NCBI RefSeq assembly: GCF_900176345.1
Contig: NZ_FWXU01000019.1
Location: 50,924-114,923 of the forward strand
Direction: 5' to 3'
From: Rhizobium sp. RU36D
GTDB taxonomy: Bacteria; Pseudomonadota; Alphaproteobacteria; Rhizobiales; Rhizobiaceae
Length of the DNA: 64,000 bases
Part shown: piece by piece, positions 7,682 to 16,721 of the stretch
Layout of the letters: the number at the start of each line of letters is the position of its first letter
Position numbering within the stretch: the first letter of the stretch is position 1
The notes under the pieces: generated by a model
Databases searched by the model: none
Seen by the model: the letters and a program-made list of their open reading frames with translations, nothing else
Told to the model about the DNA's origin: nothing
Made by a program: the position numbers and the translations under genes

Positions 7682-9082
7682 ATGGCCAAGGCCAAGACGC
7701 AATTCATCTGCCAGAACTGTGGCACCGTCCACAGCCGCTGGGCCGGCAAATGTGACGGCTGCGGCGAATGGAACACCATCGTCGAGGAAGACCCGATGGG
7801 CGGGATCGGGTCGGGTCCCGGCAAGGTGCCGAAAAAGGGGCGGCCCGTCACGCTGACATCGCTTTCCGGAGAGATCGAGGAAGCCCCGCGCATCCCCACC
7901 GGCATGAGCGAACTGGACCGGGCGACCGGCGGCGGGTTCGTGCGCGGCTCGGCCGTGCTGATCGGCGGCGACCCAGGCATCGGCAAATCGACGCTGCTGA
8001 TGCAGGCGGCGGCTGCCCTGTCGCGCAAGGGCAATCGCGTCATCTACGTGTCAGGCGAAGAGGCGGTCGCCCAGGTGCGGCTGCGCGCCCAGCGGCTGGA
8101 TGCGGCTCAGACCGACGTGTTGCTGGCGGCCGAAACCAATGTCGAGGACATCCTTGCGACCATCTCGGAAGGCAAGCGGCCCGACCTCGTGATCATCGAT
8201 TCCATCCAGACCCTGTGGAGCGATACGGCCGATTCGGCGCCCGGCACGGTCACGCAGGTGCGGACCGGCGTGCAGGCCATGATCCGCTTTGCAAAGCAGA
8301 CCGGTGCCACCATGGTGCTGGTCGGCCATGTGACCAAGGACGGCCAGATCGCCGGCCCGCGCGTGGTGGAGCATATGGTGGATGCCGTGCTCTATTTTGA
8401 AGGTGATCGCGGCCACCATTACCGTATCCTGCGCACCGTGAAGAACCGCTTCGGGCCGACCGATGAAATAGGCGTGTTCGAAATGTCGGACAAAGGGCTG
8501 CGGGAGGTCGCCAACCCCTCCGAACTCTTTCTTGGGGAGCGCAACGAAAAGGCGCCGGGCGCTGCCGTCTTTGCCGGCATGGAGGGCACGCGACCCGTCC
8601 TGGTCGAGGTGCAGGCGCTGGTTGCGCCAACCTCGCTCGGCACGCCGCGCCGGGCCGTAGTCGGCTGGGACTCCGCACGGCTTTCGATGATCCTCGCTGT
8701 GCTGGAGGCCCATTGCGGCGTCAGGCTCGGCAGCCATGACGTCTATCTCAACATCGCCGGCGGCTATCGCATCTCCGAGCCGGCCGCCGATATGGCTGTT
8801 GCATCGGCCCTTGTTTCATCCCTGGCCGGGCTTGCCCTGCCGGCCGATTGCGTCTATTTCGGCGAAGTCAGCCTGTCGGGTGCCGTCCGGCCGGTTGCGC
8901 ACACGGCCCAGCGTCTCAAGGAAGCCGAGAAACTGGGGTTTTCAGCAGCGGTCCTGCCCGCGGCCTCGCCCGATCTGCCGAAAAGCGCGGGGCGGCTCAG
9001 CGAGATCGACAGCCTGCCTGATCTCGTGGCGCGCATCGCCGGTTCGAAGTTGCGCAACACCCGTGGGGAGGACGAGGGTTGA
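7682..9082 (+). CDS. radA: DNA repair protein RadA
   Basis: 466-residue RadA/Sms, a RecA-like ATPase that helps branch migration in recombinational repair. The N-terminal zinc finger CQNCGTVHSRWAGKCDGCG covers residues 10-28, Walker A GDPGIGKST lies near residue 98, and the RadA-specific KNRFGPTDE motif near residue 258. A Lon-like C-terminal domain follows, with SLSGAVRPVAHTAQRL. The start is directly adjacent to the ParE stop codon with no room for its own promoter between them; an internal TA promoter or upstream alr transcript must supply the mRNA. Confidence 0.97.
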   Translation: MAKAKTQFICQNCGTVHSRWAGKCDGCGEWNTIVEEDPMGGIGSGPGKVPKKGRPVTLTSLSGEIEEAPRIPTGMSELDRATGGGFVRGSAVLIGGDPGIGKSTLLMQAAAALSRKGNRVIYVSGEEAVAQVRLRAQRLDAAQTDVLLAAETNVEDILATISEGKRPDLVIIDSIQTLWSDTADSAPGTVTQVRTGVQAMIRFAKQTGATMVLVGHVTKDGQIAGPRVVEHMVDAVLYFEGDRGHHYRILRTVKNRFGPTDEIGVFEMSDKGLREVANPSELFLGERNEKAPGAAVFAGMEGTRPVLVEVQALVAPTSLGTPRRAVVGWDSARLSMILAVLEAHCGVRLGSHDVYLNIAGGYRISEPAADMAVASALVSSLAGLALPADCVYFGEVSLSGAVRPVAHTAQRLKEAEKLGFSAAVLPAASPDLPKSAGRLSEIDSLPDLVARIAGSKLRNTRGEDEG

Positions 9083-9178
9083 CGCTTTCACAGCGTCTCA
9101 CTGTCGTGTAAGAGGATGACGCCCCGGCCGGGTGGTGCAAATGCGGCCGATGACGGCCTAGTCTTGGAGTTGCAATTT

Positions 9179-9766
9179 ATGCCCATTACGATTTTCGACG
9201 GTATCGTCATCGGCGTCGTGCTTTTTTCGGCGGTGCTGGCGATGGTGCGCGGCTTTTCGAGAGAGGTTCTTTCGATCGCGAGCTGGGCAGGTGCCGTTGC
9301 GGCAGCATATTATCTTCATCCCTTTCTCGTTCCCTATATCAAGACCTACACGACAGATGACCGCATCGCGATGGCTGGTGCCGCCGGCATCATCTTCATC
9401 ATCGCGCTGATTGTGATTTCCTTTATCACCACGCGTATTGCAGACTTCATCATCGACAGCCGCATCGGCGCGCTGGACCGCACGCTCGGCTTTCTGTTCG
9501 GAGCCGCGCGCGGCCTGCTGCTGCTGGTGGTGGCGGTCGCCTTCTGGAACTGGCTGATCGATGCCAAGCATCGTCCCGACTGGGTGAACGAGGCAAAGTC
9601 GAAGCCGTTCCTGGACGCGATGGTACTTAAGCTGGAAGCCGTGCTGCCCACTGATATCGAGCCGCAGATCCGGGCTCGCATCCTGGGCGCCGACAAGCAG
9701 GACACGCCGGCGGAGCAGGCACCGGCCGAAGACGCACCGGCGGCACCTCCTGCGGCTAACAATTGA
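9179..9766 (+). CDS. cvpA: CvpA family protein
   Basis: 195-residue membrane protein of the CvpA family, required for colicin V production in E. coli and of unclear molecular role. Four hydrophobic segments are seen in the first 140 residues, with the family pattern FDGIVIGVVLFSAVLAMVRGF at the N-terminus and the LDRTLGFLFGAARGLLL block. The tail is rich in Ala, Pro and Glu. The ATG at 9179 is preferred to the in-frame start at 9116, because the family begins a few residues before the first membrane helix. It lies between radA and purF, the standard rhizobial order. Confidence 0.9.
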   Translation: MPITIFDGIVIGVVLFSAVLAMVRGFSREVLSIASWAGAVAAAYYLHPFLVPYIKTYTTDDRIAMAGAAGIIFIIALIVISFITTRIADFIIDSRIGALDRTLGFLFGAARGLLLLVVAVAFWNWLIDAKHRPDWVNEAKSKPFLDAMVLKLEAVLPTDIEPQIRARILGADKQDTPAEQAPAEDAPAAPPAANN

Positions 9767-9893
9767 CGCAATGCGGCATTAGCCGCACGGCAGAGATTCA
9801 TGAACATGCAGGCATGCCTTGGCGGAGCGCCCGCCAAGTCCCCGCAAGGGGCCTTTATCCCGTTCATTCGGTAGCGACCAAGGGTTTGAAGCC

Positions 9894-11384
9894 ATGATCC
9901 AGAGCCATTCCATCCGCATCTCGGACGAGATCGACGGCGACACCCTGCATGAGGAATGCGGGGTGTTCGGCATTTTGGGGCACCCCGATGCCGCGACATT
10001 GACGGCGCTCGGGCTGCACGCGCTGCAACACCGCGGCCAGGAAGCCGCCGGCATCGTCTCCTTCGACGGCAAGCAGTTCCACACGGAAAAGCACATGGGC
10101 CTGGTTGGCGATCACTACACCAACCCCGCGACGCTCGCGAAACTGCCGGGTCATATCGGCATCGGCCACACCCGCTATTCCACGACCGGCGAAGTGGCGC
10201 TGCGCAACGTGCAGCCGCTGTTTGCCGAGCTGGAGGAAGGCGGCATCGCCATTGCCCATAACGGCAACTTCACCAATGGTCTGACCCTGCGGCGCCAGAT
10301 AATCGCCACCGGCGCGATCTGTCAGTCGACGTCCGATACCGAAGTCGTGCTGCACCTCATCGCCCGCTCCCGCCATGCCTCCACGTCCGACCGCTTCATC
10401 GACGCGATCCGCCAGATGGAAGGCGGTTATTCGATGCTGGCGATGACGCGCACGAAGCTGATTGCCGCGCGCGACCCGATCGGCATCCGTCCGCTGGTCA
10501 TGGGCGAGTTGGATGGCAAGCCGATCTTCTGTTCGGAGACCTGTGCGCTGGATATCATCGGCGCCAAGTTCGTGCGCGATGTGGAAAACGGCGAAGTGAT
10601 CATCTGCGAGATCCAGCCCGATGGATCGATTTCGATCGATGCCCGCAAGCCGGCCAAGCGCCAGCCGGAACGGCTCTGCCTGTTCGAATATGTCTATTTT
10701 GCCCGTCCGGACTCGGTCGTCGGAGGTCGCAATGTCTACCAGACCCGCAAGGCCATGGGCATGAACCTGGCAAACGAAGCGCCGTGTGACGGCGATGTCG
10801 TCGTGCCGGTGCCGGATGGCGGCACGCCTGCGGCGCTGGGTTATGCCCAGGCCAGCGGCATTCCCTTCGAATACGGCATCATCCGCAACCATTATGTCGG
10901 CCGCACCTTTATCGAGCCGACGCAGCAAATCCGGGCTTTCGGCGTCAAGCTCAAGCATTCGGCCAATCGCGCGATGATCGAGGGCAAGCGCGTGATCCTC
11001 GTCGACGATTCCATCGTGCGCGGCACCACCTCGGTCAAGATCATCCAGATGATCCGCGATGCCGGCGCCAAGGAAGTGCATATCCGGGTGGCGAGCCCGA
11101 TGATCTTCCATCCCGACTTCTACGGCATCGATACGCCTGACGCCGACAAGCTGCTGGCCAATCAATATGCCGATGAAAAGGCGATGGCCAAGTATATTGG
11201 CGCCGATTCGCTCGCCTTCCTGTCGATCGACGGGCTCTATCGCGCCGTGGGTGGCAGCCCGCGCAACAACGACAGTCCGCAGTTCACCGACCACTACTTC
11301 ACCGGCGACTATCCGACCCGCCTCCTCGACAAGGAGGGCGAGAAGATGGGCCGAAAGGTGTCGATGCTGGCGTCGAACGGCTGA
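9894..11384 (+). CDS. purF: Amidophosphoribosyltransferase
   Basis: 496-residue enzyme that makes 5-phosphoribosylamine from PRPP and glutamine, the first step of purine synthesis. The N-terminal glutaminase domain carries the catalytic Cys in EECGVFGILG at residue 22, so a 21-residue propeptide must be removed. The PRPP-binding loop VILVDDSIVRGTT lies near residue 369. The start at 9894 gives a propeptide of normal length; the longer frame from 9819 has no support. It lies downstream of cvpA as in many proteobacteria. Confidence 0.96.
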   Translation: MIQSHSIRISDEIDGDTLHEECGVFGILGHPDAATLTALGLHALQHRGQEAAGIVSFDGKQFHTEKHMGLVGDHYTNPATLAKLPGHIGIGHTRYSTTGEVALRNVQPLFAELEEGGIAIAHNGNFTNGLTLRRQIIATGAICQSTSDTEVVLHLIARSRHASTSDRFIDAIRQMEGGYSMLAMTRTKLIAARDPIGIRPLVMGELDGKPIFCSETCALDIIGAKFVRDVENGEVIICEIQPDGSISIDARKPAKRQPERLCLFEYVYFARPDSVVGGRNVYQTRKAMGMNLANEAPCDGDVVVPVPDGGTPAALGYAQASGIPFEYGIIRNHYVGRTFIEPTQQIRAFGVKLKHSANRAMIEGKRVILVDDSIVRGTTSVKIIQMIRDAGAKEVHIRVASPMIFHPDFYGIDTPDADKLLANQYADEKAMAKYIGADSLAFLSIDGLYRAVGGSPRNNDSPQFTDHYFTGDYPTRLLDKEGEKMGRKVSMLASNG

Positions 11385-11411
11385 CCATAGGGTGGACCGG
11401 CCAGGGAAAGC

Positions 11412-12068
11412 ATGATGTTTCTGCCGGTTATCAGCTACACGCTCTACCATTCCTCGAATTCCTATATCGGCACCGCATTGCTGCGCCGGGCGCTGAGGCG
11501 TTTCGACAGCGTTGAACTGGTGCGCCGCCCCATCCTGGTGCCGCGCTCAATGGGCGTGAGGGTCATCGACATGCTCGATGGCAAGGACAACCGCAACGCG
11601 GCATCCTATGGGCTGGAAGACGACCGGCGGTGGTCGGAGCGCTATCGCATTCCCTTCAAGCCACTGGATGCGGGGACCTTCAACGAGTGGGCGCGGCGCT
11701 GGGCGACCGCCAAGTTCGAGCGGGAGGAGCTTGCCGCCCGCGCCTTCTATGCCGCCGAGCCTGCCGGGCGCGATGCGCTTGATGACGCGCTGTTCGAGGC
11801 CGTTTGGGTGGAGGGTCTCGATGTCAATGAGGAAAGCACGATCCGCTGGGCCGCCACCCGCGCCGAACTCGATCCGGACCGGCTGTGGATCAGCATCAAT
11901 GATGGAGCCGGCGCCGTGGAAGCCTGGGCGGCCGTTGAGGATTTTCTGGCCGCCGAATGCCCTGGCGTGCCGACCGTGATGATCCGCGGCGAACGCTTTT
12001 TCGGCAAGGACCGGGTTGATTGGATTTTCAACCGATGTAAGGAACTCACGGCGGACGGCAAGGAATAG
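11412..12068 (+). CDS. DsbA/GST-kappa-like thioredoxin-fold protein
   Basis: 218-residue protein resembling the 2-hydroxychromene-2-carboxylate isomerase and GST-kappa branch of the DsbA fold. The N-terminal strand is followed by SSNSYIGT in place of a CxxC motif, so a Ser-type, glutathione-using site is likely rather than a disulfide oxidase. The C-terminal VPTVMIRGERFFGKDRVDWI is the conserved cis-Pro strand and final helix of this family. It sits 28 bases after purF and is followed closely by an SDR gene. The substrate is unknown. Confidence 0.75.
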   Translation: MMFLPVISYTLYHSSNSYIGTALLRRALRRFDSVELVRRPILVPRSMGVRVIDMLDGKDNRNAASYGLEDDRRWSERYRIPFKPLDAGTFNEWARRWATAKFEREELAARAFYAAEPAGRDALDDALFEAVWVEGLDVNEESTIRWAATRAELDPDRLWISINDGAGAVEAWAAVEDFLAAECPGVPTVMIRGERFFGKDRVDWIFNRCKELTADGKE

Positions 12069-12086
12069 CCGCCGAAGGAGACTTGA

Positions 12087-12839
12087 ATGACATCAGACGC
12101 CACCCCAGACCTCAAGGGCCGGATCGCGCTCGTCACCGGTGCCTCGCGCGGCATCGGCTATTTCACGGCGCTGGAACTGGCCAAGGCTGGCGCGCATGTT
12201 ATCGCCTGCGCCCGCAGCGTCGGCGGTCTCGAGGAACTGGACGACGCGATCAAGGCGGCCGGCGGATCGGCCACGCTCGTGCCTTTCGATCTTGCCGACA
12301 TGGGCGCCATCGACAAGCTGGGCGGCTCCATTCACGAACGCTGGGGCAAGCTCGACATCCTCGTGGCCAATGCCGGGGTGCTTGGCGTGATCTCTCCCGT
12401 CGGCCATATCGAGGCGAAGGTCTTCGAAAAGGTCATGACGATCAACGTCACCGCCACTTGGCGCCTGATCCGTTCGGTGGAGCCGCTGCTCACCAAGTCC
12501 GACCAGGGCCGCGCGCTCATTCTCTCCTCGGGTGCGGCGCATAAGTGCCGGCCCTTCTGGGGCGCCTACTCCGCCTCCAAGGCCGCCGTCGAAGCGCTGG
12601 CCCGCACCTGGGCAGCGGAAACTCAGCGCCTGCCCCTGCGGGTCGTCTCCATCGATCCCGGCGCCACCCGCACCGCCATGCGGGCGCAGGCCATGCCGGG
12701 CGAGGATCCGGAGACCCTGCCCCATCCGTCCGAAGTCGCCAGGACGTTGTTGCCGCTTTGCGGGCCTGACCTCACCGAGACGGGCAAGCTGTTCATCGTC
12801 CGCGAAAACCGTCTTCTGGACTACCGGCTGCCGGAGTGA
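12087..12839 (+). CDS. Short-chain dehydrogenase/reductase
   Basis: 250-residue classical SDR. The NAD(P)-binding glycine motif TGASRGIG covers residues 17-24, NAG appears in VANAGVLG near residue 95, and the catalytic YSASK motif lies near residue 161. GAAGGAGA lies 8 bases before the ATG. It follows the GST-kappa-like gene by 18 bases and is probably cotranscribed with it. In several rhizobia an SDR follows purF; the substrate is not known and no specific pathway can be assigned. Confidence 0.92.
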   Translation: MTSDATPDLKGRIALVTGASRGIGYFTALELAKAGAHVIACARSVGGLEELDDAIKAAGGSATLVPFDLADMGAIDKLGGSIHERWGKLDILVANAGVLGVISPVGHIEAKVFEKVMTINVTATWRLIRSVEPLLTKSDQGRALILSSGAAHKCRPFWGAYSASKAAVEALARTWAAETQRLPLRVVSIDPGATRTAMRAQAMPGEDPETLPHPSEVARTLLPLCGPDLTETGKLFIVRENRLLDYRLPE

Positions 12840-12880
12840 GACCATGACGAGGCGTGACCGCGTCATGGGCGGATATCTCC

Positions 12881-13090
12881 ATGGCCACTAACCTCTCCGA
12901 AGAACAGCAGGAGCAGGCCGAAGCCACAGCAAATCTTGTTGCCTCAGCGATGGTCCGTCTGCGGCGGGAGCATGGCGAGGCAGCCGTGATGGAGGCAATG
13001 CGGCTGATCAGCACCGCCTTCGCCACCGATGAACGCCGCCAGGCCATCGCCAAGGCGCTCGGCACCAGGCCAGATAGCGCTTCGGAATAG
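12881..13090 (+). CDS. Small conserved hypothetical protein
   Basis: 69-residue, mostly helical protein with a heptad-rich N-terminal helix (EEQQEQAEATANLVASAMV) and no membrane segment. The ATG at 12881 is chosen over an in-frame GTG at 12854, because the shorter form starts right before the helix; neither start has a strong ribosome-binding site. It lies 41 bases after the SDR stop codon on the same strand. I do not recognise a family. Confidence 0.55.
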   Translation: MATNLSEEQQEQAEATANLVASAMVRLRREHGEAAVMEAMRLISTAFATDERRQAIAKALGTRPDSASE

Positions 13091-13152
13091 AATTGACGCT
13101 TGCCGAGGCGAGGATTAGGCAGGCGCATTCCTTTCCTTGATCTGGTTTCTCC

Positions 13153-14037
13153 ATGCATCCCCGTGACATCATCGGCTATCTGTTCCTGGCACTGGCATGG
13201 GGGCTTTCCTTCCTGTTGCTCTTGAAGGTCGTCCATGCCTTCGGCTGGATGGGTGCCGTCACCTTCCGCTGCTTCATCGCAGGGCTGTTGCTGTTGATCG
13301 CGGCCAAGCTCACCCGCCGCCGGCTGGATTTTTCCGCAGGGCTCTGGCCGTTCGTCGTGGTCGGCGCCACAACGGTTGCCGGGCAATTGATCGGGCTCTC
13401 CTATTCCACGCCGCTGATCGGAACCGCCATGGCGGCGATCTTCGTTGCGACCATCCCGCTGTTTTCGATGATCATCGGCCAGGTCTGGGGTATCGAGCGG
13501 ATCACGCCGATCCGGGTTGCGGGATTGCTGATCGGCACGCTGGGTATCGTGATGCTGGTCGGATTTCCCGCCGTGCCCATCGACCGCAGCTTCGTTTTGG
13601 GCTGTGCCGGCATGCTGTTTTCGACCTTTTCCGCAGCCTTCGGCAGCAATTATGCCAGCCGGCATTTGCGCAGCTCAGGCGCCTGGGAGCAGACGATCGG
13701 CGCCTTTCTCTCCGGCGGGCTGATGACCCTGCCTTTGGTGCTTCTCGTGCCGGTGCCTGGCGCGCCGCAGCCGATCGATTATGTTTATCTCGTCGCACTG
13801 GCGGGCCTTATGAGTTCGCTCACCTATGTGGTCTATTTCGGCCTTGTTGCCCGCATAGGCCCGACGCGCGCCATCAGCGTGGAATTTGCGGTGACGATCG
13901 TGGCGGTGCTGGTGGGGGGACTGGTGCTCGACGAACCGCTGACGGCGATGCAGCTTGCCGGTGCCGTCGTCATCATGGCCGGTTGCGCGCTGGTCCTCGG
14001 CTTGGTGCCGGGCGCACGGCGGCGTGCAACAAGCTGA
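13153..14037 (+). CDS. DMT (EamA) family transporter
   Basis: 294-residue inner membrane protein with ten hydrophobic segments arranged as two EamA repeats (residues about 5-135 and 150-285). The first repeat starts DIIGYLFLALAWGLSF and the second ends with VLVGGLVLDEPLTAMQLAGA, the typical EamA closing helix pair. It probably exports a small metabolite such as an amino acid or nucleoside; the substrate cannot be read. It is followed by the promoter and leader of cysS. Confidence 0.88.
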   Translation: MHPRDIIGYLFLALAWGLSFLLLLKVVHAFGWMGAVTFRCFIAGLLLLIAAKLTRRRLDFSAGLWPFVVVGATTVAGQLIGLSYSTPLIGTAMAAIFVATIPLFSMIIGQVWGIERITPIRVAGLLIGTLGIVMLVGFPAVPIDRSFVLGCAGMLFSTFSAAFGSNYASRHLRSSGAWEQTIGAFLSGGLMTLPLVLLVPVPGAPQPIDYVYLVALAGLMSSLTYVVYFGLVARIGPTRAISVEFAVTIVAVLVGGLVLDEPLTAMQLAGAVVIMAGCALVLGLVPGARRRATS

Positions 14038-14057
14038 TGGCCGGAGGCCACAGCCCC

Positions 14058-14086
14058 TTGACCAAATCAGCACCCCGCGCCATAAA
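14058..14086 (+). promoter_or_regulatory. Predicted cysS leader promoter
   Basis: TTGACC at 14058-14063 and CATAAA at 14081-14086 are separated by exactly 17 bases, a good sigma-70 (RpoD) match. Transcription would begin close to 14093-14094, that is, at or next to the ATG of the 13-codon leader frame, giving a leaderless message. Confidence 0.55.
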
Positions 14087-14093
14087 GCGCGTC

Positions 14094-14135
14094 ATGAAAA
14101 CGACGATCTGCATCTGCGGGATTATTATTCGCTAG
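14094..14135 (+). CDS. Putative Cys-containing leader peptide of cysS
   Basis: A 13-codon frame reading MKTTICICGIIIR, with two Cys codons separated by one Ile. It ends 94 bases before cysS and begins about 7 bases after a predicted -10 element, so it may be translated from a leaderless mRNA, as reported for the rhizobial trpL leader. Ribosome stalling at the TGC codons when Cys-tRNA is scarce could select between the downstream RNA folds. This is inference from layout; no expression data are available here. No Shine-Dalgarno sequence is seen. Confidence 0.5.
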   Translation: MKTTICICGIIIR

Positions 14136-14146
14136 CGTCAGCGCTG

Positions 14147-14206
14147 GCCCGGCCGTTTTCGTCTCCTGAACAGTCCAAGATGACAAACGCCCCGGTCCAG
14201 CCGGGC
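14147..14206 (+). promoter_or_regulatory. Candidate attenuator of cysS
   Basis: GCCCGGC at 14147-14153 is fully complementary to GCCGGGC at 14200-14206. The same 3' segment can instead form a compact hairpin, CCCGG (14191-14195) with CCGGG (14201-14205), followed by a mixed T-rich stretch. The two folds are mutually exclusive, as in amino acid attenuators. The T tract is imperfect, so control of translation initiation is also possible. Confidence 0.4.
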
Positions 14207-14229
14207 AATTCTGTTTCTGGGAGACTTTC

Positions 14230-15897
14230 ATGGCCGGCGGCCTCAAGCTTTACAATACATTGACGCGCGAGAAGGTGGATTTCGAGCCGATCGACGCCAC
14301 GAATGTGCGCCTGTATGTCTGCGGTCCCACCGTCTATGACTTCGCCCATATCGGCAATGCCCGGCCGGTCATCGTGTTCGACGTGCTCTATCGGCTGCTG
14401 CGGCATGTCTATGGCGAGGCGCATGTGACCTATGTCCGCAACATCACCGACGTGGACGACAAGATCAATGCCCGGGCGCTCCGCGACTTTCCCGATCTGC
14501 CGCTGAATGAGGCGATCCGCGCCGTCACGGAGAAGACCGAGAGCCAGTTTCATTCCGATGTCGCCCGCCTCGGCTGCCTGAAGCCCAACGTCGAGCCCCG
14601 CGCCACCGACAACATCGAGCAGATGAAAGAGATCATCATCAGGCTGATCGACAAGGGCCATGCCTATGTCGCGGCGGGCGAAGTGCTGTTCGATACCAGG
14701 TCGATGCCGGACTATGGCCAGTTGTCCAAGCGCAATCTCGACGAACAGCAGGCGGGCGCCCGCGTCGCCGTCGATGCGCACAAGAAGAACCCTGGCGACT
14801 TCGTGCTGTGGAAGCTCTCCTCGGATAACGAACCGGGCTGGGAGAGCCCCTGGGGCCGCGGGCGTCCGGGCTGGCATATAGAATGCTCGGCTATGGCCGA
14901 CCGCTATCTCTGGGAAGAGATCAAGGACAGTCTCACACCGCGCGGCAAGACCCGTCCGCACCAGTTCGACATCCATGGCGGCGGTCTCGACCTGATCTTC
15001 CCGCACCACGAAAACGAGATCGCGCAATCCTGCTGCGCCAACGGCACCAACGTGATGGCCAATGTGTGGATGCACAATGGCTTCGTTCAGGTCGAGGGCC
15101 GCAAGATGTCGAAGTCTGACGGCAATTTCGTCACCATCAACGAGTTGCTTGCGACAGAGAAATTCGGCGGGCCGTGGCACGGGGCCGTGCTCAGATTGGC
15201 CATGTTGAGTTCTCACTACAGAGAACCAATAGATTTTACTTTATCAGGGCTTGAATTGGCTTTGAAGACCCTCCGCCGCTGGCTGGATGCTGCCCGTTCT
15301 CTGGGGGGCTACAGCATGAGTACGAATGGTCACTATCTTTATGAAATAAGAGAACATTTTTCGATTGGTGACAAGGTTGTTGAAGCCCTTCTAGATGACC
15401 TAAACACACCCGCAGCGATCGCAGCAATTGAGGATTGTTACAAGCAGGCAAAGGCTGGGTCTAAAAACGCGGCTATAGAACTTCTTACGACCTTAGACAC
15501 TCTTGGGTTCGTAACCCCAGATAACATCGATGCGATCAGCGGACTATTGTCGGGAGATCGCATTGCTGAACTGGGATCGAAAGGAATCGCTAAGCTAAGG
15601 ACGCTGCAAACGCTCCAGGCCAACAAGGCCATGGTGGCTGCTTCGTCAATAATGTCTGAATTTGAGGATCAGGGAATTTATGTTCGGTTTGAGAAGGGCG
15701 GCGTAGTTTCAATCGACGGGGACGGTAGTGACTGGCTTACCAGCCAGATTGAAGCCCGCCTTACTATGATTAAGAACAAGAACTGGACTGAGGCGGATCG
15801 TATCCGCGACCAATTACTTAGCAAGGGCATCCAACTCAAAGACGGCAAAGACCCCATAACTGGTGAGCGCACCACAACTTGGGAGCTCAAGCGGTGA
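14230..15897 (+). CDS. cysS: Cysteinyl-tRNA synthetase, mosaic C-terminal part
   Basis: 555-residue class I synthetase that charges tRNA-Cys. Residues 1 to about 315 look native: [17 protein letters not shown] (HIGH-type motif), the zinc ligands around WHIECSAM and [10 protein letters not shown], and the KMSKS motif in [11 protein letters not shown]. From about base 15,180 the DNA becomes markedly AT-richer and codon use changes, and the protein runs about 90 residues longer than the usual 460. It still ends in a proper tRNA-binding tail ([22 protein letters not shown] is the region). A second, native-looking copy of that tail follows at once. The product is probably functional. Confidence 0.93.
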   Translation: MAGGLKLYNTLTREKVDFEPIDATNVRLYVCGPTVYDFAHIGNARPVIVFDVLYRLLRHVYGEAHVTYVRNITDVDDKINARALRDFPDLPLNEAIRAVTEKTESQFHSDVARLGCLKPNVEPRATDNIEQMKEIIIRLIDKGHAYVAAGEVLFDTRSMPDYGQLSKRNLDEQQAGARVAVDAHKKNPGDFVLWKLSSDNEPGWESPWGRGRPGWHIECSAMADRYLWEEIKDSLTPRGKTRPHQFDIHGGGLDLIFPHHENEIAQSCCANGTNVMANVWMHNGFVQVEGRKMSKSDGNFVTINELLATEKFGGPWHGAVLRLAMLSSHYREPIDFTLSGLELALKTLRRWLDAARSLGGYSMSTNGHYLYEIREHFSIGDKVVEALLDDLNTPAAIAAIEDCYKQAKAGSKNAAIELLTTLDTLGFVTPDNIDAISGLLSGDRIAELGSKGIAKLRTLQTLQANKAMVAASSIMSEFEDQGIYVRFEKGGVVSIDGDGSDWLTSQIEARLTMIKNKNWTEADRIRDQLLSKGIQLKDGKDPITGERTTTWELKR

Positions 15898-16079
15898 CAG
15901 ACGACCTCTCCGCGGCCGTTCAGGCCTTGGTCGATATGCGGCTCGAGATGCTGAAGGCGAAGAATTTTGCCGAGGCCGACAAGATCCGCGACGACCTTGC
16001 GGCCAAGGGCATCCAGCTGAAGGACGGCAAGGACAAGGAAACCGGCGAACGGGTGACGACATGGGACGTGAAGCGGTAA
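15894..16079 (+). pseudogene. Relic of the native cysS 3' end
   Basis: 61 codons in GC-rich DNA whose product ([19 protein letters not shown], then [17 protein letters not shown] and [11 protein letters not shown]) parallels the last 50 residues of the intact cysS just upstream. It lacks the catalytic domain and the first part of the tRNA-binding domain. A GTG at 15894 overlaps the cysS stop codon as GTGA, so the fragment might still be translated. It reads as what remained of the original gene after its 3' part was replaced by the divergent segment at about 15,180-15,897. Confidence 0.8.
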
Positions 16080-16249
16080 GCGCGGAGATCATCGTCAAGA
16101 TCGAGAATATCGACGGGGAGAGAGTGGTCAACATTCCCGAGCAGTTCGGGTTTGATTGCGATCAAGCTATTCTGCGTTACGACGGGCGCAAAATGGTCCT
16201 TGAACCGTTGCCGAACCGAGACGATGCAAAGGACGCGCCCAATGACTAA
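16061..16249 (+). CDS. Orphan AbrB/VapB-like antitoxin
   Basis: 62-residue protein resembling SpoVT/AbrB-fold antitoxins; the [21 protein letters not shown] region and VLEPLP match the VapB layout of a swapped-hairpin DNA-binding strand. Its ATG lies inside the cysS relic and its stop overlaps the ATG of the next gene by 8 bases. No toxin gene accompanies it, where a VapC-type PIN protein would be expected immediately downstream. Composition is AT-richer than its neighbours. Probably a leftover of the same transferred segment that altered cysS. Function as a regulator is inferred only. Confidence 0.6.
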   Translation: MGREAVSAEIIVKIENIDGERVVNIPEQFGFDCDQAILRYDGRKMVLEPLPNRDDAKDAPND

Positions 16250-16721
16250 CCCCATCCACACCGGTGGCTGCCAGTGCGGTGCCGTGCGTTATCGCGTCAC
16301 CGGGGCACTCACCGACAGTTCCATCTGTCATTGCCGGATGTGCCAGAAGGCGTTTGGCGCTTATTATGCGCCGTTGGTCTCAACCCGCGGGGCGGAACTG
16401 GTGTGGACGCGCGGCGCGCCTAAGACATTCAGGTCGTCCAACTTCGTCTTGCGCGGGTTCTGCGGGGAGTGCGGCACGCCGCTGACCTATGAGGCGCCTG
16501 ACGGCATTGCCATTTCCGCTGGCAGTTTCGATGATCCCGCTGCCCTGCCGCCGGTCGTGCAGTTTGGCGTCGAGGGCAAAATCGGCTTTGTCGACCACCT
16601 GCATGTATTGCCGGAGCGGCGGACGGAGGAGGATGCGGAGTCTGCGCCTTTCGTGCTGGAGATCACCTCTTACCAGCATCCGGACCACGATACGGACCGT
16701 TGGCCGGAGGCTAAGCCATGA
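16242..16721 (+). CDS. GFA family protein, copy 1
   Basis: 159-residue zinc protein of the GFA/CENP-V fold, named after the glutathione-dependent formaldehyde-activating enzyme. The metal-binding motifs are all present: GGCQCGAVRY at residues 8-17, CHCRMCQKAFG near residue 33 and GFCGECGTPLTY near residue 75. The ATG at 16242 gives the family N-terminus, whereas the longer frame overlaps the antitoxin. It is the first of three tandem paralogues, and ends in ATGA overlap with a small membrane protein gene. The true substrate of most GFA proteins is unknown. Confidence 0.9.
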   Translation: MTNPIHTGGCQCGAVRYRVTGALTDSSICHCRMCQKAFGAYYAPLVSTRGAELVWTRGAPKTFRSSNFVLRGFCGECGTPLTYEAPDGIAISAGSFDDPAALPPVVQFGVEGKIGFVDHLHVLPERRTEEDAESAPFVLEITSYQHPDHDTDRWPEAKP

